From Thunnus maccoyii (lineage: Eukaryota > Chordata > Actinopteri > Scombriformes > Scombridae), in contig NC_056552.1 in assembly GCF_910596095.1 (NCBI RefSeq), positions 7,297,111-7,361,110 of the forward strand: a stretch of 64,000 nucleotides of DNA, in the 5' to 3' direction. Shown piece after piece: positions 34,894 to 46,479 of this stretch. Made by a program: the position numbers and the translations under genes. Each line of letters begins with the position of its first letter. The stretch's first letter is position 1. The notes under the pieces are model-generated. The model saw only the letters and a list, made by a program, of their open reading frames with translations, searched no databases and was not told where the DNA came from.

Positions 34894-37800
34894 GTGAGTG
34901 AGAAGAGACATGGATTTGTATTAACAGTATCTTGACTTGTTGTCCGGACACTTTGAAGTATTTCAGAAACAGTTTTTGCAGTAGTTGCGATGATTTTGTA
35001 TGCTTAAATTAAACAGCAAAGTTGTGAGACGACAAAAATACCGTATTGCACAGCTGTATTTAAAATAGCCTACATGAATTCTCACGAGCTTGACATCATG
35101 TTCTAGCTTATCAGTAAAACCTGACAAAGGCTGTTTGGTTACTTTCTTTCTAGTTTGGCAATAAGCCGTCATCAGCCTTTATCTGCTGATTTAATATAGC
35201 TTTATTGTCTTCCTGTCGTCCTTCCTGTTTTCTCTACAGACAGTGTTCCTCCTGTGGAACAGTCTGAATGACCCTCTCTTCGGCTGGCTGAGTGACCGCT
35301 CCTTTCTCAGCTCTCCTCAGTAAGTGTGCTCCATCCTCCCACCTTTTCTTGTTTTTCCTTGTAATTTTTCAACATATACTTTGGGTCAAGTTGAACGTGT
35401 TATTTCCATGCTGCAGATAAAAAAACCTGTGAGTTAGCCTTACTCAGAAATGTTAGCGGTAGAAGCAATGAGGGTTAGTTCTTCTTTTTCAGTTGCACAT
35501 CCTCTTTTGAAAAAGTGAAAAAAAAAAAAAACCCAATCTGATTTAATACAGACAACTGAGAAGTCATAGCAGCGTCAAAGTTCCTTTGATGTTTATCAGC
35601 ACAGCCCATCTGTCAGCCAAGAACTGATCAGCCAAGATACTGATGATTAAAAAGCATAAAAGTTAATTTAACTTTCTGCCCGTGTTTGTTTTCCCACACA
35701 GTATAACGTAATAGCAAAAGAACGTTAAGCTATTTCTCTTTTTTGTTGGAATGATGCCAAAAATTTAGGAAATTATCTTCTTCAGTCTTGACATACCTAT
35801 GCCCTCTGGTTCCTCCTGCTTGTCCGGTCAACCTGCAGATTTCTACCTCTGACGCACACGTTGTCTCAGCTTATCTGACGCAAAGACATTTAAACGGGCA
35901 TGCACACACAAATGTTTCAGGATCAGCTGTAGTAATGCTCATGAGGTTGAGTAAACACAGTCAGAGCTGTCAAACATAAGGCTGCCATCCGTGTTTGCGT
36001 TAGGAGTCAACTTTTGTATTATCATAAGGTGGTGACATGACAAAGTTGATAACTTTATTTCGTTGGGAAGTTTGTCATGTCTTCACTGTTTATTGTCTGG
36101 ATGTCGTACAACAGGAACCTGCGCTGTTCACCCAGTGATTTATTTGTCCTGTTTTTTATGATGGTTTAAATATATTTAATGGGTTTATGTTGTTTGCTGT
36201 TTCTGTATTTGCATTGGTTGAAATATAACGTAAGATATGCTAAACTGACCTTCAATATATCCACCAGCAAAACAAACAACAAGCTTGCGAGTATTTCAAC
36301 AGGTCTTTTGGCCTTGTCTGTTGTTAACTCTGTCCAAACATTAGTCTGTTTGCACCAGTGAAGTTACTTAATTATCGCTGAACTTGCCTCTTTATGTAAT
36401 TACAGCTTATTTTTATTTATTTAATTTTTTTGTCTTGTTTTTCCACCCAGGACTGGCTCCCAGATCACAACTCCAGAGGTGGTGCTGAAGCGCCTGAAGG
36501 CCCTCTCCACGAATGGCCCTCTCTTTTCTCTGTCCTTCCTGGCCTTCTGGGTGGCGTGGGCCAGGCCAGGCCTGCAGTTCCTGGTGTGCCTGTGTTTGTA
36601 TGATGGGTTCCTCACCATGGTGGACCTCCACCACAGCGCCCTGCTGGCTGACCTCGCCGTATCTGCCACCGATCGCACGCGCCTCAACTTCCACTGCTCG
36701 GTGTTCAGCGCTCTGGGCTCATTCTCCGTGTTTCTGTCCTACTCCTTCTGGGACAAGGAAGATTTCTACTCCTTCCGTCTCTTCTGTGTGACTCTGGCAG
36801 CTTTTTCCGTCTTGGGCTTTTTCTTAGTGTCTCGGTTGCTACGGTATCGCTTTCAAAAGGAAGTCCGAACAAGACAGGATGAGACACTGACGCTTAAGGA
36901 GTAAGGGTTTTCTAAAGAACTGGAAGTTCTCCATTAATGTGGTTAAGATGTTTTTAGACTGTGATGATGTTTTTCTTCTCTGTCTTACTCCTCTCTTACT
37001 TTCTTTTCTTTTATCCCAGGCTGAATGTTGGCAATGCTCCACTTACCCATCCAGAAAAACCTGTAACTATTGGACAGTACCTCAAGCAGCTCTCCAAACA
37101 CAAGAACTTCATGTGGTTTGTGTCAATGAATCTTATTCAGGTAATATGATAATCACATTGGATAAACTATGAGTGCTAGTAGAGATAAAGTGCACAGACC
37201 TGTTAAAAATATCATTCTGACAAGTGAAAAAAGTGGTTAGAAACAGTCGATATGGATGATATGGACAAAATGAATATGATGCTAGTTATCACAGCAGTTT
37301 TCTATTGATAGAGTACAATTAATTTATCAAAAATAACAATGTGAGTCAGCTGTTATGGTGTTTTGACAAGAAGAAAAATCCTTTAATTGTCAAAATGTGA
37401 CAGATTTTGTAGTGTGTTCTTTATTTTTTTTAACTGTTTGTGTAATAATCTATATAATACAATGTACTATTATTATTACTATTAGATTTAAAATATAACT
37501 AGTCATTAATTTGGGTAACCTTTTATCTAAATTTTGTCATAATATGATTATACAAAGACATACATAGTCAAGTTTATTTAAATAGCCCAGAATCACAGAT
37601 GTGTCTGTACAACATAGGACATGCCCTACCCTCAGACCCTCGATTAGAAAAATTAAAACATTTTCAATCATCACCCAGTCTTTAATCAAAAGCATTACAG
37701 GAATTTAGCTGTAAACGCCTTTATCTTGTGTAAGTATACTAGCACTATTTTTAGAAAACTATTTATTTATCCTTAGTTTTAGGTCAGATTTATCAAAAGC

Positions 37801-40800
37801 ATCCTAATGATCAGTTGTCATGTAAGAAAAATGGTCGTAGCATAGGGAGGATTTGTTGTTTTTACTTCAGCTACTCAGTTTCACTCTTTCATTATTTCCT
37901 CGGCTCTCTCTACAGGTGTTTCACTGCCATTTCAACAGCAACTTCTTCCCTCTTTTCCTGGAGCATCTCCTGTCTGACAATATTTCTGCCTCTACAGGTT
38001 CTATATTACTTGGTAAGATTATTTAAAGAGACGGTAAATAACTCACACATTTAAGAGTTACTAATCCAGAGCTATACCTGAGCAATACAGACAGAATGAA
38101 TAACGCTAAAATGATCACAGCTAATTATCTAAGCTAAGTGTTAAAACAGTAATGTTAAAACTAAAAAGAAAAATGCTAGAGCAGCGTGATTTCTTAATAT
38201 TTTCCACTGGATTTGTGTGCTGAAAGGATGAAGCATACAAGCTGATGACTTAGAAACTTTCTTTTATACACAATAAGCACATTTTAGTTGCCAATTAGCA
38301 GATGAAGACTCGCAGAAAAACTGAAGTTGTATAATTTATCTCCTGAATTGTTCGGAGCAGATCTAATTGTGGCTGAAAAAAAGAATAGATTTCTATTTTC
38401 ATATTAATTTGCTGTCTGTTTTTTTTTTTCAACTCCCAATCCTTTCAATGATTATTATTTCTGCTGATTTTTAGCCTTTTCTTTAAATGCTGCTCTGCTT
38501 CTGCTCCCATGCAGGGATCTCTTATATTGCCCCCCACCTGAACAACTTGTATTTCCTGACACTGTGCCAGCGTTATGGGGTTTACCAGGTTATCCGCTGG
38601 CTATTTATGCTCAAACTGGGACTTAGTGTGGCTATGCTGCTGGCAGGGGCTGACCACATTTATCTGCTGTGCATCTTCATTGCTAGGTATGGCCACGCAC
38701 ACACATCAGCACACGCATCGGTGATCCGATGTGTGACAGCTTGTCTTTTTTGGTTTTTGTTGGCTTGTTTTGTTTTTTAAGGTTGGTCATCAAAGCTTGA
38801 ATACACACAGCAGCACATGTTAAGAATAAGCAGAAATGCTCCGTGCAGCACAGCATTCACAAGGACACATCAAGGGCTCTTTCTGTCACAGCCTGTTTCG
38901 AAGGTCGACTCACAAATTGTTTTATCCAAACAGTGTTAACTTTGCTGCAAGACCTTTTTTTTCCCAGGAGAAATGTTAACTTCACTCTACATTTGTCCTA
39001 AATGTTGACCCTTTCCTCTAATCCCTGTAAAAGTCAAGTCAGTTTTATTTCTATAGCCCAAAATCACACATTTACACACATCATCACACATCTTAATGTT
39101 ATTTTTTTTTTTGTCCTTGATGTGTTGCAGCTTTTTATTCAGGCAGTTAGTCATGTTATTCCATTATTAATGTCAAATAATCATTCTGTTCTTACAGTTG
39201 ACACTAGCATTTGAGCACTCTGCCGCCGTGTCTTGATTGGGGCGTGTGTGTGTTGTGGTTTGTCACATCAGTCAAGTGGTGTTAGGTGCCAACAGGGTGT
39301 GAATACTTTTGGTTCTCTATATCAAAGCTTGAGCACCACAAGTGACCTCACTGATGAAGTTGTTAAATTTCACACGACATAATGTGGTTTTGCACACACA
39401 GAGACACACCCAAGCATGCTTTATTATGTCAGAGACTATAAACATTCCCCTCCTTAGACTGCACTAAACAAAAAGGCATTGTGAATGATAAAAGCAACTC
39501 CTAAGCCTGATAAACAACTGGCAACAGAATCTCTATATAATTTTTTTTTCTTTTCACATTACAAAACATCTTTAAAATTAAAAGTTTAAGCAATAAATGT
39601 TCACAAAACACTACGCAGCTGATATCCTGCTTGAGACTGTAACCTGACTCCTCTTCCTCCTAGTAACCGGGTGTTTACAGAGGGGACGTGCAAGCTGCTG
39701 AAACTGGTGATATCCGATCTGGTGGATGAAGACTTTGTGGTCAATCGACGTCAGCAGGCGGCCTCTGCGCTCCTCTTCGGGATGGTCGCCTTGTTGACAA
39801 AACCTGGCCAGACGTTCGCCCCTCTCATCGGCACATGGCTGCTCTGTGTTTACACAGGTACAGAGACAAACAGACCTCATGAGGATCCTCATGAGCAGGC
39901 GTCATATCTTTGTTTCTTACGCTGCTACAAGTTGCTGCGGTCATGTGTCTTTTGTCCTCCTGGTAGACAAAGTCTACTGTCGAGTCGCTCAGTTGGTCCA
40001 GCAAATGACATGAATTCCAGCCCTATCTATGATCAGTGTGTGTGTGTGTGTGTGTGTGTGTGAACGACTGTCTTAACAGTACAGCAATATGATGTTGATA
40101 TGACTTCATGCAACTGAAACCTTTTGAAAGCTGAACGGCTGTGAAGATCAAATCAGTTCGACTTGCACAACAGGCTCAACATGACAGATGAGAAAAGATC
40201 TGATCAGAGTCAAGAATTTCTGTGCAGGGCAGGTTTTCTCCAAGGGGTTTGTTCAGTAGCAGCAACGCATCTCATCTTGTTATCAGTTTAGCTAAAAATA
40301 GCCACACACTCACATTAGATAATTGACACTTACGTATGTGAAATAGCTTCTCTGGTCTTTTCCACTTAATGTGAATGTTTTATTTCAGGCAGTGCGGCCC
40401 ATCTGCTTAGTCTTAATTTTGTCTTCGATAGCTATATTATATCATCGTTATGAAGAGAAAGGACATATTTTGTTCCAATCATGTTCAGTTATAAGTTTTT
40501 CTTTCCACTTAACCACCTTAGCTATCCCTCCCAAGTAGTTGGATTCCTCACATATTCTTTTAAATTTTTTGCAGGGCTTCCTCATTAGAAAATACAAAAT
40601 CGAAACATACTGTGTTCAAAGTGAATTGATTCATGAGTGTGTACTGTGCATTTTTCTCATACTGTATTTCTCTTCCCTAGGTTATGATATTTTCGAGAGG
40701 GAACCCATGAAGGACTCTCTGGTTTCTGTGCCTGACGTGGCCTCTGGCTCAGGGACTCCGCCTCTACGCCTGGGCTGCTTCTACATGTTGGTGTTTGTGC

Positions 40801-40931
40801 CTATCACCTGTGCCCTGCTCCAGCTGGCCGCCTGGTCTCGCTTCACACTTCATGGTCGCAAGCTGCAAGGGATCAAGACCCTGAGGCAAGGGGCCCAGCA
40901 TGGCCACCTTATAGATGTCAAGGCCATATGA
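34726..40931 (+). CDS. mfsd13a: MFSD13A/TMEM180, orphan major facilitator superfamily protein, complete
   Basis: Eight coding exons join in frame: 34726-34893, 35240-35319, 36451-36900, 37020-37140, 37916-38012, 38515-38686, 39664-39857 and 40681-40931. Together they give 1533 bases, or 510 residues plus stop, close to human TMEM180 (about 517). The product is a polytopic membrane protein with about ten or more hydrophobic segments. After the first segment it has [11 protein letters not shown] (residues 66-76), the D-P-x-x-G-x-x-x-D-R loop typical of the GPH/MFS_2-like branch that includes MFSD2A. Substrate and function are not established. Other recognisable segments are [25 protein letters not shown]-type [31 protein letters not shown] and [17 protein letters not shown]. 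The start ATG is the first in its exon. All introns are GT-AG. The gene stands divergent to sema4g. Confidence 0.93.
35240..35319 (+). CDS. mfsd13a: mfsd13a exon 3
   Basis: 80 bases, acceptor CTCTACAG and donor GTAAGTG. Encodes [20 protein letters not shown], then SFLSSP. It carries the conserved D-P-x-x-G-x-x-x-D-R MFS loop motif. Confidence 0.92.
36451..36900 (+). CDS. mfsd13a: mfsd13a exon 4
   Basis: 450 bases, acceptor CCACCCAG and donor GTAAGGG (residues 83-232). It holds several membrane segments, [33 protein letters not shown] and [19 protein letters not shown], ending in the basic cytosolic stretch [20 protein letters not shown]. Confidence 0.93.
37020..37140 (+). CDS. mfsd13a: mfsd13a exon 5
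   Basis: 121 bases, acceptor ATCCCAG and donor GTAATA. Encodes [20 protein letters not shown], then [20 protein letters not shown], the central loop leading into the second half of the MFS fold. Confidence 0.92.
37565..37645 (+). repeat. SINE/LINE tail-like fragment in mfsd13a intron 5
   Basis: Reads TCAAGTTTATTTAAATAGCC, then CAGAATCACAGATGTG, and ends near CTCAGACCCTCGATTAG. It is a known-looking fish repeat tail. A similar start (TCAGTTTTATTTCTATAGCC) occurs at about 39040 in a later intron. Confidence 0.5.
37916..38012 (+). CDS. mfsd13a: mfsd13a exon 6
   Basis: 97 bases, acceptor CTCTACAG and donor GTAAGA. Encodes [20 protein letters not shown], then [13 protein letters not shown] with one N-glycosylation sequon (NIS). 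Phase 0 in, phase 1 out. Confidence 0.91.
38515..38686 (+). CDS. mfsd13a: mfsd13a exon 7
   Basis: 172 bases, acceptor CCATGCAG and donor GTATGG. Encodes [20 protein letters not shown], then [20 protein letters not shown] and LLCIFIA, comprising two membrane segments. Confidence 0.91.
39664..39857 (+). CDS. mfsd13a: mfsd13a exon 8
   Basis: 194 bases, acceptor CCTCCTAG and donor GTACAG. Encodes [20 protein letters not shown], then [20 protein letters not shown] and [20 protein letters not shown]. The E-D-x-x-x-N-R-R-x-Q-x-A-S stretch is a characteristic late MFS loop of this subfamily. Confidence 0.92.
40037..40062. repeat. (TG)n microsatellite in mfsd13a intron 8
   Basis: About 13 TG units. 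Simple repeat without coding content. Confidence 0.93.
40681..40931 (+). CDS. mfsd13a: mfsd13a exon 9 (stop codon)
   Basis: Acceptor TTCCCTAG at 40680 and TGA at 40929-40931. Encodes [20 protein letters not shown], the last membrane segment [20 protein letters not shown], and a cytosolic tail ending [10 protein letters not shown]. Confidence 0.92.
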
Positions 40932-41815
40932 ACTGAATAGAGCTGGGTGAAGCTGCACACAGACACTTTTTTTTTTTTTTAATTGTCAGTTTAGAAGTTT
41001 CTTTGATAAAGGCTTAAAATCAGACCAGAAAGCTTCTCAGATGTCTTCACTCTGCAGTCCAGCCTTGCGTGCAAGAATAGGAACCGTTGCACAACATGTG
41101 GCTTTGCACGGTAGGCTGACTGGGAAGAACATGAAACATTTGGAGAAAATGAAACCTGCCTTATTTTTTTATATTAAAGTATTTACCTATATTTATATTT
41201 GAACAGATGACCAAAAGATAAAGTAAGACCAATCAATCCTTTGGATGCAGAAGGACCAAGACAATTTTTATGGTGCAGGCCAAAGATGGGGGCCCCCTTT
41301 TTAAAACCGTTAGGAAAGTATAATTCTAGTCTAAAAGTACAGTCCGAATGCCTTTTGCTGCTAAGTGATTCATCTATAACATCAGCTCGGTTTAGAAACC
41401 AGGAGGAGAGGAGGAGGTTTAACCACAGTTCTGTTCTGATATCTGATGTTATAAACAAAATGAAATAATGTCTTCACAGTGCTATTGATACTGCATGAAA
41501 CCTGCGCTTCAGAGCCGATTCATGATTCTTTACATTCACACAGAATGTTCCAGCCAGTTTTGATGTTGAGAACTGTATTTTCTGATATGTCCAGTATTGA
41601 TGATGATGATGATAATGATGATGTTTTTGCACAAAACTGCCATTTGTTGTACTTCTAACATTCTGATCGTGACAAACTGTATGTAATGTCGTGTGGATAA
41701 CTGGAATTAGGAAATTATATGTTGATAACCATATTATCCGTTCACTTTTGTAATTTTTCAGATCATACAAAGAATGTGTGGCATTACCACAAATAAACCT
41801 CATCTATCTTGAAGT
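40932..41815 (+). terminator. mfsd13a: mfsd13a 3' UTR and polyadenylation signal
   Basis: Unique sequence after the stop codon. An AATAAA at 41792-41797 is followed by a T-rich stretch, so cleavage near 41812 is likely. A short (GAT)n run lies at about 41596-41622. Confidence 0.7.
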
Positions 41816-42959
41816 CAACCAAACTCTGCTTTGTATTGACACCTTTTTATATGATAAATCACCTGTCTAACCCCAAGAAAGACTATTCAAACTCTGCTGC
41901 AAAAACACAGTGGCTTTATTTGAAGCCAAGCATTTTTGCAAACTTTTTCTTTACTGGGCCACAACCCTGAAATGTGAAATTGTAGGCCCATGTTATCATG
42001 CAAAAATTTAAGGAAGTGAAAGCAAAAGTACTTACTCAGGAAATGTTGATGCTAAAACGTGTAGGTATTGTTTATAACAGTCATCTGAGACACTAGCCAT
42101 TTGCAGTTTTAGTTATTTTCCCACATTGTAATTCTGAGAAAAGACATATGTAAAGGACATTCTCAGACCTGCTATGTGCTTGCAGTATCAAGAATCCATT
42201 GCATGGGAATGTCATCATCATGAGAATAACTGGGACACATATTGTGAGTTTAGAAACATGCCAGAAGGCATTCCCGTTATAAAAGATCTAAAGAAACTGG
42301 TTCAGTTTGATTCAACTGCAGTTATATTTTGTCCGTAAGAAAGACACCAACCACTGTTCGTGAGTGCTGTATGGATTGTGATGAATTGTATTGTGTGTGC
42401 TCCAATGATACAGGTACTAGCTTTGGGGAATGCAACCACACAAACTAAAAAGATAACCAGAAAGAGGCCCTGGAGTACAAATTAGCTACTGGGCTAATAA
42501 TTTAAACCTTGCTCTATCTGTGCAACATGTATTTTTTCCATATTAGAATTACATTACATATATTTGATTAAACAATAACTTAAGGATATAAAACATGTGA
42601 GCACAAACTGGAAATAATGAGTCTTAAACAATATTTTGACTGAGGGATCCATCTAAAAATAGTGCCTCAAGATTAGGTAAAGCAATTATGGGTTCTGTGT
42701 GTATTGTTCGTTGGGCTCATTAAAGCTTAACTCTGTCTTTAATGTGCTTTCGTTTGAATTGGTTCACACACAAGAAGCCTGTAGCCCTCAAGGGCCCCCA
42801 AGTTCCAACTTTGCCTGGTTGGGAGGATCACAATCAGAGTAAATCACAAGTCTGTCACTTAACTGTAACCTTTAACATAAATCATCTACATATTGTGGAA
42901 CACCTATCAAGCATACTGAAGTTCAAAATGTATATTGTAGAGAAACAAACCATGTTTCT

Positions 42960-43570
42960 CTACAATATAGCTAGTTGAAAGACCATCATACAATCTACAA
43001 CTCTGTCTGCCCTTGATTATGGTGATGTATATATGCATGCTTCTCCCTCCACCTTAAAGCCTCTTGACTGTGTATCACACACACTGTGCTGTGCTTCAAA
43101 TTCCTCACTCACCATTACATTGCAAATGAGGGAGAAGGGAGCAGCATTGTACTGTATGTTTATTTATAAGGCTCTGCTGCAAAAACTGCCTCATTACTTC
43201 TGCTGTCTGACTACATTTAAATACAGTACCTACAATGTCAGGTCACAGGACAATTTAACATTACCTCTTGTTCACACTGAACTTGGAAAAAGTGGGTTCA
43301 AATACTATGCTGTGAAAAAAATGGAATGAGCTGCAAAAAAATATGAAGTTTCGCTCCAATTTCACCTGAACAAAAAGGCTGTGTATTATGTAATGCTTAT
43401 GTATTTGCAATCCCACTTGTAATTGCTTTTCGTAATGCATCTAATGTTTAATGTGTGACTTAATTAACAGTGCACTTGTCTGTGCTTAAACTTTATCCTT
43501 GCACACGGGTCTCTCTTGACAAAGACACAATGAGACTACCTGTTTAAATAAAGGATTAAATAAATATTCC
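42960..43570 (+). mobile_element. LINE fragment: C-terminal ORF2 remnant and 3' tail
   Basis: In frame 1 at 43010-43329 the peptide reads LDYGDVYMHASPSTLKPLD, later FIYKALLQKLPHYF and TELGKSGFKYYAVKKME. This is the order L-D-Y-G-D...L-D...Y-K-A-L-x-x-K-L-P-x-Y...E-L-G-K of fish non-LTR retrotransposon ORF2 ends. The tail reads CACAATGAGACTACC, then TTTAAATAAAGG. The upstream reverse-transcriptase core is missing, so it is a 5'-truncated copy. Confidence 0.68.
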
Positions 43571-44047
43571 TCTAGATCCTGCCAGAATCTCATCTCGCCT
43601 GCTTAATAGTTGAACAAGTGGATCCAACAACTGCTTCACGTCCCCTGTAGCTATAAATGCTAACTCAGCTCGCGGTGCTTTAAAGACGTAATCTTCACTT
43701 TTCACCTAGGATTAGTTTTAACGACTAGGGTGCTTCATGCAAAGTTGTCATCTTTCAATAATACTTTATTTGACTGGTGAAATCGGGCCCAACTCTTTGT
43801 TCTGGGGACGCTAAAGTTTGCGATGCGACGGCGGAGGCAGCGGGATGTAATCCTCACGCCTTTTCGCCTCCTTTGGGCGTACAGCGCATGCGTACGGACA
43901 CACATTATTTTACACTTTTTCCACTTTAATCCACTTGCTTTTAATTTCACGATTAATCTTGTTAGACTTGTGCGTAACAATATTATTTCGCTAAATTTAC
44001 GGGCTACAGAAAGCGTTGTTTTTTCTCCAAGAGAGACAACGTACCGC

Positions 44048-44065
44048 TACCCATCATGCACCGCG
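44048..44065 (+). promoter_or_regulatory. ZNF143/Staf-type distal sequence element of U5 copy 1
   Basis: TACCCATCATGCACCGCG matches every position of the Staf binding consensus YWCCCRNMATSCMYYRCR. It lies 203-220 bases upstream of the U5 start at 44268, the expected place for the distal enhancer of vertebrate snRNA genes. Confidence 0.75.
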
Positions 44066-44204
44066 CGCAATACTTCCAACGTTTCTAATAACATCTATCA
44101 TTATAGTTGATATTCCGTGCTCACATCTCAAATAAACAGCTTGTATACGATATATCACCTTAATTAAGTTTAAAAATAGACTTTATACTGGATGATTGAA
44201 TTGA

Positions 44205-44218
44205 CACCGTTACTGTAG
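44205..44218 (+). promoter_or_regulatory. Proximal sequence element (PSE) of U5 copy 1
   Basis: CACCGTTACTGTAG, 50-63 bases before the RNA start, fits the vertebrate PSE (T/C-ACC-x-T-x-AC-x-x-T-x) bound by SNAPc. The same motif is at the same distance in copies 2 and 3. There is no TATA box at -25, as expected for an RNA polymerase II snRNA gene. Confidence 0.8.
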
Positions 44219-44267
44219 AGTGTATGTCGCTGAATGGCTCCCTGTATCATTTAAAATATAAGGTAGT

Positions 44268-44384
44268 ACACTCATGTTTCTCTTCAGATCGTATAAATCT
44301 TTCGCCTTTTACTAAAGATTTCCGTGGAGAGGAACATTATGAGTTCTAACTAATTTTTCGATGCTCTGCCTCGTGCGGGGCTTC
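44268..44384 (+). ncRNA. U5 spliceosomal snRNA, copy 1
   Basis: About 117 bases. The invariant loop-1 region AATCTTTCGCCTTTTACTAA and flanking AAGATTTCCGTGGAGAGGAA are identical to vertebrate U5. U5 loop 1 holds the two exon ends during splicing in the U4/U6.U5 tri-snRNP. The basal stem pairs CTCAT with ATGAG. The 3' hairpin pairs GCTCTGC with GCGGGGC around a CTCGT loop, using G-U pairs. Compared with copy 2 it has two changes: the Sm site is AATTTTTCGA rather than AATTTTTTGA, and one stem base differs. The Sm change could weaken Sm-ring binding, yet PSE and ZNF143 sites are intact. The ends are set by comparison with human U5. Confidence 0.9.
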
Positions 44385-45194
44385 CTACTCATGTGAAATA
44401 TAAAATTATTATGTTAAAACGTGTACTTTATAATATTTCTTCAACTGCAATTGGTTTTATAGTATTCTTCTGTAACTTAGTCTCATAATACATAATGTTC
44501 TTTTTATGATCACTTTGTAATTGTGGGAATGCAGCAGCAACAACGACATAAGTGTACTTGTTTGGAATAATTTCATTTATTATTTCATTCATTGTATTTA
44601 TTGAGGCGTTGTACAGTTTTAAACAAAAATGTTAACATATGATGTACTGCACCAGAGTTAGCTTTAAAGCTAATTTTCATCTGCAGTCCCTTACGAGTAA
44701 AACATATAACAGCAAAATAACAAACACTACAAGGCAAAAAAAAAACCCACACAGGACACATTATACAAAATACAAAGCTACACACAATATTATTCCACGA
44801 CAGAAGTGTTCACAAATATCTCAACACCAATAAAATAAACGAGGTATCATTTAACTTTATACACAAATTCTACCCCGTAAACATTTTCTTAAAAGATTTA
44901 AGAGGGACATTCATGTATTGTGTTCATTTTGCTCTGCACATCCTGAAACTGTGTCTCATTTATTTTGGCATTGTTGCTACACTAAAAGACTGTGTGGTTT
45001 GTAAGTGTATTAATGATACATCCGAGGCAGATTTTGCTTTAATGTGTACACATAAACATGCACAGTTTGGATTTTTTAGTTAAAACAAGAAGAATGAGGA
45101 ACAAGCTTACATCAGCAATCTTATAATTGTCTTTGCTAAGTTTCATATTAATACGTGTTAGTTTGCCAACAATAAAACTTCTCTGCTCAGTTAT

Positions 45195-45430
45195 TCATAT
45201 AGGATGTGAGCAGCACTTTAAACCTGCTTACATGTACATGTCAATAAATCAGTATTAATGTTCTTGTAATATATTATGATAAATATACGCTAAATGGGGT
45301 CAGTTTGCATACGTGCATACAGGACCTTTACTTGTAAAAGAGTATTTTTAATTGTAGTATTACTACAATTGTAGTATTGTAGTAGTACTACTTTTACTTA
45401 AAGGCCACGCTCACTTTGCCTACCACTGAC
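45195..45430 (-). repeat. 'agtactt' repeat, partial copy
   Basis: Contains CAGCACTTTAAACCTGCTTA, then GTCAATAAATCAGTATTAATG, then AGGACCTTTACTTGTAAAAG and TACTTTTACTTAAAGGCCA, ending CCTACCACTGAC. It matches the second half of the 46480 and 27370 copies. It sits between U5 copies 1 and 2. Confidence 0.6.
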
Positions 45431-46021
45431 ATACTATACTTGGCATATATAAATATACATTGTCACAAGCTTCCTGCTTTTAACATGTATAATTTTGGTG
45501 CCAAATTCAAATAGTTATTGGTTAAAGTGTCAAAAGTTAGATTTATAGTCAGTTCATTTCTCTTTATCTATGTAGGATTTCCATCATTAATAACAGCCGT
45601 TGTACAAAGAAAATCAAATGCTTTAAAAGGTGACTTTATCCTGATTTCTTCTTTAGTCTTCCTCCTTTTAAAATGCTCACTGTCCACCCAGATTATTCTT
45701 GTGTATGTGAGAGTAAGAATATCCAGACCAGCTAAAACACTCCCACACTGAGACATAAATACTGTGTATCCGGTGGAGAAAAAAAGGAAAAGAGAATTCA
45801 ACTTTATTAATATCACAATATTGCGGTTCAACATGTGTTATGTGAGTTCAAATCTCCATGAAGGAATGCCTCAAAATATCTCCACTGGGTAAGAGATAGA
45901 TTTTGTTTGATATTTCTGTTATATATCGACATATTTACATTTATATTTACAGTTGCAGGCGGTTGAGACACGTGGTACGTTTTATTCATGGTTGTATTGG
46001 ACGGAAAGTCCAACAGAGGGT

Positions 46022-46035
46022 GTACGCATGCGCAG
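46022..46035 (+). promoter_or_regulatory. NRF1-like motif upstream of U5 copy 2
   Basis: GTACGCATGCGCAG, about 245 bases upstream of the RNA start. It fits an NRF1-like palindrome (TGCGCATGCGC type), and the core is identical upstream of copy 3 (47603-47616). Copy 1 has the exact reverse complement of the 12-base core at 43884-43895. It is a candidate distal element in copies 2 and 3, which lack the ZNF143 consensus. Confidence 0.4.
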
Positions 46036-46214
46036 ATCTCGGTGAAGTTGTGTTCATTAGACGCTGGTAAATAAATAGATGTACTAGATGGAACTAGACT
46101 TTTAATAAATACTTGGTTGTTTTTTTTTTACGTTTATAGTTTTACATAAAATCCTGTTCAGTTGTAAATGTTTTCTTGTGTTTGTTCAAAAGTTAAAAGG
46201 TCAGAGATCCGCCG

Positions 46215-46228
46215 CACCGTCACTGTAG
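46215..46228 (+). promoter_or_regulatory. PSE of U5 copy 2
   Basis: CACCGTCACTGTAG, 50-63 bases upstream of the start at 46278. It differs from the copy-1 PSE at one base and is identical to the copy-3 PSE. Confidence 0.82.
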
Positions 46229-46277
46229 CGTGTATGTCGGTGAATGACCCCCTTTGTAGTAACTTTAAAGGAGCAGT

Positions 46278-46394
46278 ACACTCATGTTTCTCTTCAGATC
46301 GTATAAATCTTTCGCCTTTTACTAAAGATTTCCGTGGAGAGGAACATTATGAGTTCTAACTAATTTTTTGATGCCCTGCCTCGTGCGGGGCTTC
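46278..46394 (+). ncRNA. U5 spliceosomal snRNA, copy 2
   Basis: About 117 bases with all U5 hallmarks: a 5' stem beginning ACACTCATG, the invariant loop TTTCGCCTTTTACTAAAG, the canonical Sm site AATTTTTTGA, and a perfect 7-bp 3' hairpin (GCCCTGC/GCGGGGC). It is the most canonical of the three copies and is very likely functional. Its upstream block, from 45605, is shared with copy 3 at an offset of about 1.58 kb. Downstream lies an 'agtactt' repeat. Confidence 0.94.
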
Positions 46395-46479
46395 CTGTTA
46401 TGTCCAATATTAAATATTTAGACTTATGTCTTCATAACATAAAACGTAGAGTTTCACTTGACGTTATTAAAATACTGGG

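Larger units (their letters stand above)
45605..46395 (+). repeat. Duplicated U5 unit, block 1
   Basis: About 790 bases ending with U5 copy 2. It aligns along its length with 47186-47982, for example CCAGACCAGCTAAAACACTC, CACAATATTGCGGTTC and TCAAATCTCCATGA in both. Similarity extends about 670 bases upstream of the RNA start, well beyond known promoter needs, consistent with a fairly recent tandem duplication. Confidence 0.85.

Noticed and set aside
36413-36791. Minus-strand and alternate-frame ORFs over mfsd13a exon 4
   Set aside because: Shadows of the 450-base coding exon; only the plus frame continues across introns.
45835-45860. T-arm-like GAGTTCAAATCTC suggesting a tRNA
   Set aside because: No matching D-arm, anticodon arm or acceptor stem, and the T stem does not close for five pairs. 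It is simply part of the duplicated U5 upstream block.
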